From positions 424,695-488,694 of the forward strand of contig NZ_JAKIKY010000002.1 in assembly GCF_023349185.1 (NCBI RefSeq): 64,000 nucleotides of DNA. Direction: 5' to 3'. Every line of letters starts with the position of its first letter. Within the stretch, counting starts at the first letter, position 1. The notes under the pieces are model-generated. The model made no database searches and had not been told where the DNA came from. It saw nothing but the letters and a program-made list of their open reading frames with translations. Shown piece after piece: positions 42,801 through 51,931 of the stretch. This stretch comes from Shewanella aquimarina. GTDB lineage: Bacteria; Pseudomonadota; Gammaproteobacteria; Enterobacterales; Shewanellaceae. A program made the translations under genes and the position numbers.

Positions 42801-44864
42801 GGCGTATACGTTAACGCCTGGCGCTGCCAGGTTAGGCGACATCACATCTGGCGCCTCCAGGTTGGGGCCGCGAGACGAGAAGTCGGCGACATAGTCGGCG
42901 GCACCTTCTCTGGTGCTGACCTCTGAGGCCGTGATGGTTAGGGCATGGTCGCTGCCTGCCGCGAGCCAATCTTGCAGGCCATAGTTGCCATTGCTACTGT
43001 TGCCATAGTAACTGCCGTAGTTGATGTTGATGCCAGGGATAACGTATGGATCGTTATGGGTCGGGTCTGAGTATCCTGGGTTCCATAGGATGAAGCCACC
43101 CGCACCACCGGCCTGGACATTCACCGCCTTAGTTACACGGGCTATTTCGCCGCGCTTACAGACGACGATCGGCGCAGTAGCATAAGGATTTCCTGCCGGA
43201 TCGACATCGAAGAAGCCCGCCGGGAAGGGCTCGTTACACATCTCATACTCGCTGCCGTAGGCCTTGGCCTCGACCACTGGGCCTGTATAGGCGTCGGTGA
43301 TCCCCGAGCCTTCCAGATCGCTAAGCGGCTGCTCGCCTCCGGTTGCATTGGTCAGCATTTTGCCTTCTACGGCAATCTCACGGCCGTGTGTGGTAGCGGC
43401 TACCGAGGTGAGCCAAGGAGAGAAGTGATCGATTGCTCCGCGAGCCTGAGAGGCGTATTGCGGCATGTAGGAGTTACCCGCAGAGGCCGATACTGAGATG
43501 CCCGCCTCGCGCGCGGCGAGGAAGCCTAGTTCCATCGGGTCGTCCCAAGGGAAGCTGCCGAAGGTCGAGCCTATCGAGTAGTTGATCACATCGACACCAT
43601 CGGCGATGGCATCGTCGATGGCGGCGAGCAGCGCCGAGCCTTTACAGCCGGCATAGCTGTCGCCATAGCTAGTATCACCCGGATAGCAGACCTGATACAT
43701 GATGATGTTGGCACGAGGCGCGACGCCTGAGATCTTGCTGAATTTGAGTCCAGTAGGAATACCGTCGCCTGTTTCGCCAAGTGAAGGCACCACATAGTCG
43801 ACATCTGAAAGCTCGTTACCCGCAGCGGTCGAAGAGGTGTGTGAGCCGTGGCCGTTATAGTCCTCACCGTTTTGGGGGCGTTTGGGGTCTTCTACTTCCC
43901 ACCAGTTCTTATCTGGCTGGAAGATAGGATCCAGATAGCTGTCGGTGATCGCCTCGTATGAGCGTACCCCGATTAGCTTATCGTTACACATGCTGGCAAA
44001 TTCGGCCTTTTCACAGTCACCTAGATAGTGGCTGTAACGCGCAGGCATCTGGTGCACATAGCCATCGCCGGCGACGGCAGCGAACGATGGATGATCTGTG
44101 TTGATCCCCGTATCCAGCACACCGACGACTATGCCTTCCCCCTTGTACTTATCGTCGGCCGCTGTGCCCATCCACAGACCGTCGGCACCAATGTGTTTTG
44201 GCCCAACGTCTGTGTGCAGCTCATACATTTTTTCCAGGCTGACATTGCGGATGCCGGGCAGGGCAGCCACGCGAGCGGCCTGATCTTGGGTCATGCGCAT
44301 CGCCATGCCGTTAAAGGCCAGACGATAGTGTTGTTTAACTTCGACATTGCCGCCGACGGCAGCGCCGATCTGCGACAGCACCTGAGCCTGCTTGTCGGCG
44401 AGATAGTCGCTGTATTGCTTCACCGCACTGCTCTGCATATCGACCTTGTTGTGGCCTCTTGGATTGAGCATCACAGGTACTGTGCTCATGGCTGGGGAGG
44501 TCGCCGCTAGCTCGGGAAGATCGCCGCGATAGAGTGAGACCGGCTTGTCGCTGAGTTCGACGATATAGGTCTGCTCACCGGTTAGGCCAGCTTCAAACTT
44601 AAATGGCACCTTGCTGTTTTGCTGCGTGGCAATCGCACGGTGAACGTTCTTGCCATTGCTGCCGCGCTGTTGCAGTGACTCATTACTCTGGGTGCCATTG
44701 CGCAGCTTACCGGCGCGTAGATCCTCGTTGTATTTCAGGATGGCGTCGGTGATCTCTATGCTACGCATGTTGTGGGTATCGGCATTGCTGGACGCGGCGG
44801 CGCCGCCAACACCGGCGGCATAGATGGCCGCTATCGTTATGAGACTTATTTTTTTCAATTTCAT
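39885..44864 (-). CDS. Large secreted S8 (subtilisin-like) serine protease with GlyGly-CTERM
   Basis: A 1659-residue exoprotease starting at ATG 44864 (GGGAAC upstream). Signal peptide about 1-24. An inhibitor I9-like propeptide follows (about 95-215). The catalytic triad is Asp251 (VLDTGI), His339 (GHGSHT) and Ser712 (GTSMAAPHVAG), with oxyanion Asn464. The large gap between His and Ser holds a PA (protease-associated) insert at about 510-640. Fibronectin/cadherin-like beta domains follow, and the protein ends with PTDNDSGGSLGFLALGLL then GRRKLH, the GlyGly-CTERM sorting signal, implying rhombosortase processing and type II secretion to the surface. Lactocepin-type proteases are the nearest architecture. 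Confidence 0.94.
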   Translation of the reverse strand: MKLKKISLITIAAIYAAGVGGAAASSNADTHNMRSIEITDAILKYNEDLRAGKLRNGTQSNESLQQRGSNGKNVHRAIATQQNSKVPFKFEAGLTGEQTYIVELSDKPVSLYRGDLPELAATSPAMSTVPVMLNPRGHNKVDMQSSAVKQYSDYLADKQAQVLSQIGAAVGGNVEVKQHYRLAFNGMAMRMTQDQAARVAALPGIRNVSLEKMYELHTDVGPKHIGADGLWMGTAADDKYKGEGIVVGVLDTGINTDHPSFAAVAGDGYVHQMPARYSHYLGDCEKAEFASMCNDKLIGVRSYEAITDSYLDPIFQPDKNWWEVEDPKRPQNGEDYNGHGSHTSSTAAGNELSDVDYVVPSLGETGDGIPTGLKFSKISGVAPRANIIMYQVCYPGDTSYGDSYAGCKGSALLAAIDDAIADGVDVINYSIGSTFGSFPWDDPMELGFLAAREAGISVSASAGNSYMPQYASQARGAIDHFSPWLTSVAATTHGREIAVEGKMLTNATGGEQPLSDLEGSGITDAYTGPVVEAKAYGSEYEMCNEPFPAGFFDVDPAGNPYATAPIVVCKRGEIARVTKAVNVQAGGAGGFILWNPGYSDPTHNDPYVIPGININYGSYYGNSSNGNYGLQDWLAAGSDHALTITASEVSTREGAADYVADFSSRGPNLEAPDVMSPNLAAPGVNVYAAWADEMPFTTQGMPADYAAISGTSMAAPHVAGAMALLTQAHPDWSPAQIQSALMTTASLEGVTRARDGNPYDPVAAGFSDAGSGVINVSRANNAPLLLDESVENYRAANPNNGGNIHTLNLPYFYHDSCAGTCTWMRTVTATQDGTWTVEATPNEMEGAQMLELEVSPKTFTLKAGKSQAISLKAKILEVEAIGADSSQIQLTGSVKLTPSDSSKPMQHLPVGVRYKGDTLPNEVSGIIHRQQGHNLTPEIHTKEVQSLNSRVYGLTKGERHDAELKRAEVRLYSDGYTRQEIEDGGAKVIFFDVPEGTKRVVWEVLSAPKHAYTSIDLGMDVNGDEDIQWLDEAICFSQTDNGDFCAINNPMPGRYWAIAANWKWEYEDQKNLADPFELSLAIVGESDSGNLSIEGPATNNGMTPYQLKLNYDLPGAEEGDVYYGMVGLGSDEYNDSNLGDFAVKLMHMGSDTTVTASQTAAKEGDILDFVVELAPNLLGGEREFTFNTELSDGLVLMPDTVAVGGIGNYGDGMTVDGNKIAISATQPSSSEMKRHYVFTTNLTDETCRVPYGEDGSFFDLPSQGSQPIGLSGRSNQTLLIPLSANGLPHVPLYGNPEVFGQDVLAISPFGYVQFDPMPDFWNYNLPFDDNFQGFPDTMVAPLWRGDVKMPQTMFNWNTGRYEHAVYAVLTNKHYIFQWDGGEEWNSFLSGNDTPDPDAKFNIQTIVATDISFDEASPEIIFAYETLDTKNDQFGSVGLHGYWGERATFGPAGGWLNDGFAYKDVDEKISSGTVVCADYRGPEQSKVSLKFSARVSANAVGADNFVKVDTQYADSELVTVTHEVSSPSNISVAAIADMMMEENTTLEGITVTYNDVKGTANGIMVSGEHITAEVDGDSFSITPDTDWYGDTLVTVTVHDMAYPSDAASTSFMLTVNSDGVEPTPPAPETPDEPTDNDSGGSLGFLALGLLGLLAGRRKLH

Positions 44865-45508
44865 TGGTTGTTCCCTTTTCTTTTTATTGTCAAAGCTTGG
44901 GCTTGGTTGCAAAAGTAAGGCACTCGTACACCATTCGATTTTTATTGAGTTACGGATGTGCAGGCCAATGCGTAAAAGCTATAGGGGTATGCATAAAGGC
45001 TATGCGCCAATGAAAGTGAAGACCTTGAGTCGGGCGGACTAAGCGCCTGCTAGCTAGTCTTTTAAACTGATTCTGCTTGTTATTTTGATTTTTTATGTTG
45101 GATTTTGGCGGTTGGCCTTTGTGATTTGTGTGTTTCTGAAGCCTTTTTTAGGGGCGGAAGACCAAATTGAGTTGGATGCCTTATGTATCATTTGGTAGCA
45201 ATCTGATACAAATTGTTAATTTTATGTTATTGGGGCGAGGTTGAACGCTTTATTTGCGACAGTTTAACTTTGGTGTTTCATAATGTGCTGTTTTAAAAGC
45301 TTTTATTTCTAATGGCTCAAGATCTGCTTTTGTCATACGGGCCCGCTTAGGGTGAGTTTTATACCTTGCCCGTCCTGGGTCCTATATCGCTTGCCTTTCT
45401 ATAGTGATAGAAATGGTGATTATGCAGTAACTAGTTCAGTAACTGGTGCTGCACTAAGGTATGACCCTAATAGTGATAATCACAACAAGAATAATAAGAG
45501 TGAGATAG
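44865..45508. other. Intergenic region between divergent protease and LysR genes
   Basis: This 644-base AT-rich gap carries the promoters of both the leftward protease and the rightward LysR-type regulator. I see short open frames but no convincing gene, and no repeat of the families described elsewhere. The regulator may act here. Confidence 0.5.
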
Positions 45509-46429
45509 ATGGAATTACGACACTTAAGGCACTTCATTGTACTGGCACGGTTGAAGAGTTTTAGTAAGGCGGCTAACGAGTTGCATTTGGCCCAGCCTTC
45601 ATTGTCTCGTAGCATTCAGAAGATGGAGCAGCGCCTGGGAGCCAACCTGTTGGCCCGTGACGAGAAACATTTTGCGCTGACGGAATATGGCCGCCTGGTG
45701 TTGGCCCAGGGGGAGTTGATTGTCAGTCAGCTGGAATACCTGGAGTCTGAGATCAAAACCAAACAGGGGCTTGAGCAGGCTAAGCTTGCCATTGGCGCCA
45801 GTCCTATTCCGTCCAACAGTATTATCGGGCCGGCGGTAGGCAGGTTTGTTCGCGATAACCCAGATATCTCTCTGGAGCTAAAGGTCGAGAGTTGGAGCCG
45901 ACTCTACAAGCTACTGCTCAAGGGGGAGCTGGACATGTTTGTCGCCGAGACCAATGTCACCTTGCTGGATCAGCGAGACAATGTGGTGACCCAATGCCTG
46001 CCTCAGTCAGAGGCGATCTTCTGCTGTCGTCCCAACCATCCCCTCACTCGCCTAAAAACGGTTTACTTGCCGAGTCTGCGTGATTACCCCCTTGGCATGC
46101 CTAGCGCCATGCCGCAGTCGCTGAGGCAAAAATATGAGGATCTGTTCGATGAAGACAGACATGATTTTGTTGGCCTGGTGAAATATGCTCAGTTTCAGCC
46201 CATTAAGTCGGCCATCAAGGAGTGTGACATGGTGGTGATCACCCCAGATATCTCGGTACGAGAGGAGCTGGCATCGGGCGAGCTGGTGGCTTTAGACGTA
46301 GTGGGGGGGCCGAGCATCCAGGCGAGCTTTAGTGTGGTATCGATGAAGAATCGTCGCTTGAGTCATAGCGCAGAGCGATTTATCGACTCCCTATTGAATC
46401 ACTCGGCGGCCAAGGTGGTTGGCTTTTAA
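45509..46429 (+). CDS. LysR-family transcriptional regulator
   Basis: A 306-residue regulator. Winged helix-turn-helix at 1-60 (MELRHLRHFIVLARLKSF, then LHLAQPSLSRSIQKMEQ); effector domain about 90-295. It is divergent from the S8 protease gene, with 644 bases between. LysR regulators often control the divergent neighbour, so it may control the protease, but no other evidence supports this. A terminator follows its stop. Confidence 0.92.
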   Translation: MELRHLRHFIVLARLKSFSKAANELHLAQPSLSRSIQKMEQRLGANLLARDEKHFALTEYGRLVLAQGELIVSQLEYLESEIKTKQGLEQAKLAIGASPIPSNSIIGPAVGRFVRDNPDISLELKVESWSRLYKLLLKGELDMFVAETNVTLLDQRDNVVTQCLPQSEAIFCCRPNHPLTRLKTVYLPSLRDYPLGMPSAMPQSLRQKYEDLFDEDRHDFVGLVKYAQFQPIKSAIKECDMVVITPDISVREELASGELVALDVVGGPSIQASFSVVSMKNRRLSHSAERFIDSLLNHSAAKVVGF

Positions 46430-46450
46430 CAGGTTTATGCCGTTCGTAAC

Positions 46451-46478
46451 AAAAAGGGCCCGATAGCGGGCCCTTTTT
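46451..46478. terminator. Bidirectional terminator
   Basis: AAAAAGGGCCCG/CGGGCCCTTTTT with a three-base loop; A-run before, T-run after. It lies between the LysR gene and the leftward DUF4097 gene. Confidence 0.92.
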
Positions 46479-46515
46479 GATGCTAAGATTCGGGTCGTCG
46501 GCCTCAGTTCTAGCG

Positions 46516-47457
46516 CTACTTGAGATTGATGTCGCCGCTGATGGTGTTGATCAGAATATCGGCGCTGCCATTGCCCATCTGCAACTGTAGCGAGCTACCC
46601 GGGCCATACTTAGGTCGCTTGGGCTTGTCTTGTGTCAGGCGATTATCTATGTCGCCGCTGGGGCCGCCGTCGATGGTGAAGGTGGCATCGAGATTCGCCG
46701 GCAGGCTGAAGCTGATGTCACCACTGACGCTCTCCAGGCTGGCCTTAGTGGTTAGGCCGGAGACAGACAGATTAAGATCGCCGCTGACGCTCTGGGCCTT
46801 GAGGCGCTCTACCTTATCAAGGTTGACCTTAGCATCACCCGATACCAGCTCGATAGAGACCTGCTCGGCGCCGCTATCTGCGTTGAGCTTGCCACTGACC
46901 AGGGTGTAGCTGACCTTGCCTAGGCTCTGCTTGTCTTTGATGTTGCCCGACACGGTTTCCAGCTTGAGCTTGCCTTCAAGCCCCTGGCTGACAATATTAC
47001 CCGAGACGGTATTGATGCTGACCTGTTCGCTCAAGCCGTCGGCCTTGATGTTGCCGCTGACGGTTTGCACATTGATGTCGCCCGAGAGCTCGCTCACTTT
47101 ATAGTTAGCCGAGACGCCTTCGCTGTAGAGCTTGAGCTGCTTAGGCACCTTGATGGTGAGGCGCGAGCCCTCCTTGTTACTGCCCGAGTAGTGACGGGGC
47201 AGCTTGTCTTCGATGGAGATAGTGCCGGCGTTTTGCTTCACGGTTAGGCCTTCACTCAGCTCATCCAGGGTGCCGGTGACAGTGATGGCGGACTGATCCC
47301 AAGGTAAAATCTCGACCTCGCCGCGCTGCACCTCGAGATTCAGGCGTAGGTCTCCTTGAACCTCTATGCGTTTATCCACGCTCTGGGCCGCTAGTGCAGA
47401 TTGGCTCAATAGTAGAAAGGGCAATGCCAGTGCGGTGGTTTTTAGCTGTATTTTCAT
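46516..47457 (-). CDS. Exported DUF4097 beta-repeat protein
   Basis: A 313-residue protein with a signal peptide (MKIQLKTTALALPFLLLSQ, ending ALAA). The mature part is built of short repeated strands each containing a VSGDI- or VSGNI-like turn (for example NVQTVSGNIKADGLSEQ, INTVSGNIVSQGLEG, LESVSGDISFSLP, NTISGDINLK) about every 18-20 residues, which suggests a beta-helix or similar stacked-strand fold. It is the third gene of the ECF sigma operon; the ATG overlaps the preceding stop by four bases. Such proteins are often found with ECF sigma or PspC-type regulators, possibly as envelope sensors or targets. Confidence 0.85.
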   Translation of the reverse strand: MKIQLKTTALALPFLLLSQSALAAQSVDKRIEVQGDLRLNLEVQRGEVEILPWDQSAITVTGTLDELSEGLTVKQNAGTISIEDKLPRHYSGSNKEGSRLTIKVPKQLKLYSEGVSANYKVSELSGDINVQTVSGNIKADGLSEQVSINTVSGNIVSQGLEGKLKLETVSGNIKDKQSLGKVSYTLVSGKLNADSGAEQVSIELVSGDAKVNLDKVERLKAQSVSGDLNLSVSGLTTKASLESVSGDISFSLPANLDATFTIDGGPSGDIDNRLTQDKPKRPKYGPGSSLQLQMGNGSADILINTISGDINLK

Positions 47458-47966
47458 ATCATCTCTCCTGTTGTATCACGATCGACAGGGAGTTTTTGCC
47501 CCTGCTTGATTAACTCTATTTCGCGTTGCTGCGTCCATAGCCAGAGCTGCCACAGCTGTTTGTCTGTCGGGTTGAGTTTTAGTGCCTCATAGATCTCCTT
47601 GGCGGCGGTTCTTAGCTGTTCTATCCCTTGCTCGACCGGCTGGCTGTATGGGCTAGTGCGCCAGTCGACGCGTTTGGTCAGGCTTAGCGCGTCGACGCTT
47701 GCCTTATGCTGGGCCTGAATGGCGGCCAGAGTCTGAATGAGGGCCTCGTTCTCGGCATCAGGCATTGTTGGCCCAAGGCTCAACTTGCCGACCAGCAGCG
47801 CCAACAGCAGGGTGGAGGCGATAGCCATGGGGCGCCAGTAGTGATTTGTGGTGCTTACTGGGGCATCGAGGCGCTGGTCTATTCCCTGCCAGAGATCCCG
47901 CTCAGGGGTCATCTCTTTCGGCGTTTGTGCCAGCAGGCGTGCTAGTTTGTCTGCCTTATCTGTCAT
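47454..47966 (-). CDS. Single-pass membrane protein, probable anti-sigma factor
   Basis: A 170-residue protein: a cytoplasmic N-terminal region (about 1-45, MTDKADKLARLLAQTPKE), one membrane helix (about 48-64, MAIASTLLLALLVGKLSL), then a mostly helical periplasmic domain. Its position between an ECF sigma factor and an exported protein, with four-base overlaps on both sides, is the arrangement of anti-sigma factors. No zinc-finger (ZAS) motif is present, so the call rests on context and topology. Confidence 0.7.
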   Translation of the reverse strand: MTDKADKLARLLAQTPKEMTPERDLWQGIDQRLDAPVSTTNHYWRPMAIASTLLLALLVGKLSLGPTMPDAENEALIQTLAAIQAQHKASVDALSLTKRVDWRTSPYSQPVEQGIEQLRTAAKEIYEALKLNPTDKQLWQLWLWTQQREIELIKQGQKLPVDRDTTGEMI

Positions 47967-48541
47967 GAGATCATCTCCTGCAGTAATTTCTTGGCCCTGT
48001 GGTACTGCGCCTTGCTGGTGCCGGGGGCTATCTTGAGGCGTTTGGCTATCTCGTCGTGTTGATAGCCCTCCAGGGCATAGAGGACGAAGACGATACGAGC
48101 GCGCTCCGGTAGTTTTAGCAGCAACTTGTCCACCCCCTGATATTCGTCGAAGGCGACCGCGGCCGTTTGGGTCTCTTCGCCGGGCATGAATCGGGCCCAG
48201 AAGCTCTTGTGTTTCTTAATGCAGCTCAGGGCCTGATTCACCGTCAGGCTGTGGAGCCAAGTCGTAAACTGGCTCTTGCCATCGAATAGAGGCAGTTTCT
48301 GCCACAGGCGGACAAAGGTCTCCTGGGTGGCCTCTTCCGCCAGCTCGGCCTGACCGGCCAGGCGAAAACAGAGGGCATAAACGCGTCTATGATGCTGGTC
48401 AAAGAGTTGCCGAAATGCGGTCTTGTCGCCCTGCTTGGCGCGCTCGACCAATACGGCATCGAGGAGCTGGTGAGCATCATCTGGACTCGTGAGTGCGCTC
48501 AAATCTGTCTTCCCTGTGAGTGAACAATACCTATTAGACAT
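47963..48541 (-). CDS. ECF-type RNA polymerase sigma factor
   Basis: A 192-residue sigma factor starting at ATG 48541; a longer frame to 48808 overlaps the neighbouring gene and lacks the family's N-terminus. Region 2 (DKTAFRQLFDQHHRRVYALC, then EEATQETFVRLWQKLP) recognises the -10 element and region 4 (LPERARIVFVLYALEGYQHDEIA in two parts, then GTSKAQYHRAKKLL) the -35. Its stop overlaps the start of the next gene by four bases. It should direct transcription of this operon and an unknown regulon when the membrane protein releases it. Confidence 0.92.
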   Translation of the reverse strand: MSNRYCSLTGKTDLSALTSPDDAHQLLDAVLVERAKQGDKTAFRQLFDQHHRRVYALCFRLAGQAELAEEATQETFVRLWQKLPLFDGKSQFTTWLHSLTVNQALSCIKKHKSFWARFMPGEETQTAAVAFDEYQGVDKLLLKLPERARIVFVLYALEGYQHDEIAKRLKIAPGTSKAQYHRAKKLLQEMIS

Positions 48542-48704
48542 AGGCAGAGTTTGAAAAGGTTTAATGCGATATGAAAAAAAGTTTGGCTTAAGGTAGCGCA
48601 GCGGAGATCGAATGCCAACTTGGGGGATGAAGCGGTAGCAGTAGAAATCGAGTGTGAAAGAGAAGTAGGGCGGCAGCGCCGCCCTACTTCTCATCTTATT
48701 AGCG

Positions 48705-49676
48705 CTAGGCTTGTTTTTCGTATACCAGTTGGGCACCCACCAGATCGGCCAGCGCAGTGCCAACGGACTTAAACAGTGTGATGGCGTGGTTGTCAGAGCG
48801 TGGAGCATTTTGGTCAGGAGAGTCCTGGCGTGGAGTGAGCGTGCCCCGGCACAGATCGGCTAGTTCGCCCTTGACCTGAGACAGCTCGAACACCCCTTCC
48901 GAGACGGGGATTAACAGCTCGCCCGCCTCGGCGAAGACGTTGACCTTGGCATCCACATAAACCTCGGCCCTGGCAATCAGGTCGCTGTCACATTCTCGTC
49001 GGTCATGATGATGGTTGCCCACCAGATCCACATGGGTACCGGGAGACACCCAGGCGGAATCGAACAATGGCGAAGGTGCACCTGTGGCGCAGCAGATGAT
49101 GTCGGCCGCGGCCACCGCCCGGGGAAGATCGTCGCAGGCCTTCACTTCTATCTGCGGCGCGCCAGCCTGTATGGCGCTGATGGTCTTGTCGACCTTGGCG
49201 TCTGAGCGTCCCCACACGGTGATTTTTTCAATCGGCCTGACACTGGCGTGCGCCAGTGCCATGAAGGCTGCCAGCCGGCCCGTGCCAAACAGCAGCAGAT
49301 GTTTGGCGTCTGATCGAGCCAGATACTGGCTCGCCAATGCCGACACCGCCGCGGTGCGCCAGTAGGTGACGCTGGTGCCATCGACTAAGGCCTGTGGCTC
49401 ACCTGTATCACGATTAAAGATCAAAATCTTGGAGTAGAGGCTTTCCAGTTCGGAAGATTTTTTCGGGTTGCCAGGAAAATAGGTAAAGGCTTTCACCGCT
49501 ATGGTCTTCTGGTTCCAGGCCGGCAGCACGGCAAAGGCATCGCTGTGGCTGTCGTCTAATGGAAACACCTGGCGCTGTGGCATTCCGGCGGGCTGGGCAA
49601 ATGTTTCTCTTAGCGCGGCGATTAGGCTGGGAAAGTCTAGTGCCTGATGGACCGCATCGGCATCGATAACTCGCAT
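48705..49676 (-). CDS. Ornithine cyclodeaminase / mu-crystallin family protein
   Basis: A 323-residue NAD(P)-binding enzyme. The dinucleotide site is LLFGTGRLAAFMALAH (about 126-141), and conserved family motifs include RVIDADAVHQAL at the N-terminus, KAFTYFPGN and VDLVGNHHHDRRECD (active-site region). Members include ornithine cyclodeaminase, ketimine reductase, and lysine or alanine dehydrogenases; the reaction here cannot be decided. It is leftward, 164 bases upstream of the ECF sigma gene, with no terminator seen between them. Confidence 0.87.
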   Translation of the reverse strand: MRVIDADAVHQALDFPSLIAALRETFAQPAGMPQRQVFPLDDSHSDAFAVLPAWNQKTIAVKAFTYFPGNPKKSSELESLYSKILIFNRDTGEPQALVDGTSVTYWRTAAVSALASQYLARSDAKHLLLFGTGRLAAFMALAHASVRPIEKITVWGRSDAKVDKTISAIQAGAPQIEVKACDDLPRAVAAADIICCATGAPSPLFDSAWVSPGTHVDLVGNHHHDRRECDSDLIARAEVYVDAKVNVFAEAGELLIPVSEGVFELSQVKGELADLCRGTLTPRQDSPDQNAPRSDNHAITLFKSVGTALADLVGAQLVYEKQA

Positions 49677-49935
49677 ATTACCTCCTATTAGTTTTGGATA
49701 ATGTATCCAATTTTTAGGTGGGTTAAAAGTAGCTAAGTGGTATTTCGATATGGGAAGTTGATTTTTTAGTCAGTCGTGACTGGCAAGCACATGAATTATT
49801 AATAATTCATTAAAGATGAATGTATGTAAGTCGATAGTTACTATACTCAATATTGGAATCACTTTTGCCATTCCAAGGTGTTAATTGTCGTTGAAGACAA
49901 GTAAAGCAATCACTCAAATAAAAGGATCTCCCTTT

Positions 49936-51798
49936 ATGCTCATTCGTCACAAATTACTCGTTAGCGCAGCAGTGTCTATCTGTTCTGTGATAGCGATGTT
50001 TGGTTTGCAGCGTTTTTCGGCGGCAAAGCTGGATGATTTGTCCCATGCTGCACAACAAGTTATCGAACTTGAAAAGGATGTTTTGAGTTTACGTCGAGAT
50101 GAAAAAGACTTCTTTGCGCGATTGGATCTGACCTATATAGATAGACACAAACAGCAGGGTAGGGAATTGGAGGAGAAGATCGCCAGTCTGGGGGCGATCT
50201 TCGAGCGTCATGATATTTCGCAAAGCGATCTGCAGGCCTTTAGGCAGAACGTGACACGTTATGAGTCTATCTTTGCCGAGGTTACCGAGCTGCAAAAGCA
50301 GATCGGTTTGCATCCCAAAGACGGCCTGTATGGGGCGCTGCGCGGCGCGGTGCACAATGTAGAGACCCTGGTGAAGGAGAAAAACGAGCCCGAACTCATG
50401 GTGACCATGTTGCAGCTGCGCCGTAACGAGAAGGATTTTATGCTCAGGCGCGCCTTGAGTTACCTGGATAAGTTCAATGGTAACTTGAGTTTGCTGAGAC
50501 AGCAGGTGGCTGGCGCCATGTTAGTCGATTCGGTCAAGGGTGAGCTCAATGCCCTGATCGACGATTATGAGAAAAACTTCGCGGCCTTGGTGAGCAAAGA
50601 GCAAGAGCTGGGATTGGACAAAGACAGTGGCCGTATGGCGACGCTACGAGACAGTATCGCCTCGGCCGAGAAGGCTTTGGTGCAACTTAAGGGTCAGTCT
50701 TTGGATGCCATTTATGCCGCCGAGAGTGCAACCGTCACCGTCAGTATCATTATCTTCGTGTTGATCACCCTGGTGTTAATTGGATTCACCCTGGCAATCA
50801 TTCGCAGCATCATGGAGCCGGTGCAGCGGATCAGCGATGCGATATCTCGTATCGAGGCGACCAAAGATCTGACATTGAGATGTGATACCAAGGTAGATGA
50901 CGAGATTGGCCAGATAGCTCGCCACTTCAATAGTATGGTCGAGTCGTTCCAGTCGCTGATCAAAGAGGTGTTGAGCTCGGTTGAGGTGGTCAATCACTCC
51001 TGCCAGGAGCTGTCGGAGAACTCGACGCGCGCCTCGGAAGGGGTGGGGCGTCAGCTCAATGAGACAGATATGGTGGCGACCGCGATCACCGAGATGGGCG
51101 CGACCATTGACGAGATCGCCAGCAATACCGAATTGGCGGCGGAACGTGCCGGTAATACCCATGACAATGCCCAACAGGGTCAGGTAGGCGTTGAACACAC
51201 CATAGAGAAGATCCAGGCATTGGCGGCGCAGCTGACCGATTCGGCTCAGGTGGTCTCTGAGCTTGAGAAAGACAGCGAGACCATAGGAAGCGTGTTGGAT
51301 GTGATCCGTGGCATTGCCGAGCAGACCAACCTGCTTGCGTTAAACGCCGCCATCGAGGCGGCCAGAGCCGGAGAACAGGGCAGAGGCTTTGCCGTGGTGG
51401 CCGATGAGGTGAGAAGCCTGGCGATGCGCACCCAGGAGTCGACCGAGGAGATCGCCGGGATCATCCAGACCCTGCAGTCTCGTACCCGCTCCATAGTGCA
51501 ACTCATGGAAGCGACCCAAAGACAGGGGATAGAAAGTGCCGATCAGGCGGCGAGTGCCGGTGCCTTGCTGGAGCAGATCAACGCCGATGTCACCAACATC
51601 ATGGATATGAGTACGCAAATTGCCGCGGCCATCGAGGAGCAGAGCATGGTGGCCTCAGAGGTGAATAAGAATGTGGTGGTGATTCGCGACATTGCCGCCG
51701 AGTCGGCTCAGGCGGCGGATGAGAACGCCAAAGCCTCTGACGATGTGAAGGCGCGAACCCAGGTACTCTATCAGGCCGTGAGTCTGTTCAAGATTTAA
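49936..51798 (+). CDS. Methyl-accepting chemotaxis protein with HBM sensor domain
   Basis: A 620-residue chemoreceptor starting at ATG 49936 (AAAGGA upstream). Membrane helices at about 8-25 and 278-298 flank a periplasmic domain with two related motifs, [20 protein letters not shown] and [20 protein letters not shown], the signature of the helical bimodular (HBM) domain; known HBM receptors bind organic acids such as TCA intermediates. A HAMP domain follows, then the signalling domain with [20 protein letters not shown] and [15 protein letters not shown]. The ligand is not known. A terminator follows. Confidence 0.92.
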   Translation: MLIRHKLLVSAAVSICSVIAMFGLQRFSAAKLDDLSHAAQQVIELEKDVLSLRRDEKDFFARLDLTYIDRHKQQGRELEEKIASLGAIFERHDISQSDLQAFRQNVTRYESIFAEVTELQKQIGLHPKDGLYGALRGAVHNVETLVKEKNEPELMVTMLQLRRNEKDFMLRRALSYLDKFNGNLSLLRQQVAGAMLVDSVKGELNALIDDYEKNFAALVSKEQELGLDKDSGRMATLRDSIASAEKALVQLKGQSLDAIYAAESATVTVSIIIFVLITLVLIGFTLAIIRSIMEPVQRISDAISRIEATKDLTLRCDTKVDDEIGQIARHFNSMVESFQSLIKEVLSSVEVVNHSCQELSENSTRASEGVGRQLNETDMVATAITEMGATIDEIASNTELAAERAGNTHDNAQQGQVGVEHTIEKIQALAAQLTDSAQVVSELEKDSETIGSVLDVIRGIAEQTNLLALNAAIEAARAGEQGRGFAVVADEVRSLAMRTQESTEEIAGIIQTLQSRTRSIVQLMEATQRQGIESADQAASAGALLEQINADVTNIMDMSTQIAAAIEEQSMVASEVNKNVVVIRDIAAESAQAADENAKASDDVKARTQVLYQAVSLFKI

Positions 51799-51809
51799 AC
51801 GCTTAGTAT

Positions 51810-51838
51810 AAAAGGGAGGCTTAGCCTCCCTTTTTTTT
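51810..51838 (+). terminator. Rho-independent terminator
   Basis: Stem AAAGGGAGGC/GCCTCCCTTT with loop TTA, then a run of T; 12 bases after the HBM receptor gene. Confidence 0.92.
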
Positions 51839-51931
51839 GAAATTTATTTGTGAAATGCAGGGTTTATACTCAAATTCTGTCGCCGGGTCGACTAAGCTAA
51901 TCTAGAGTGCAGGACATAAAGAGCGTGGTCG

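Noticed and set aside
45352..45564. 70-codon frame overlapping the LysR gene start
   Set aside because: Its end overlaps the regulator's start in another frame and it has no recognisable motif or ribosome-binding site.
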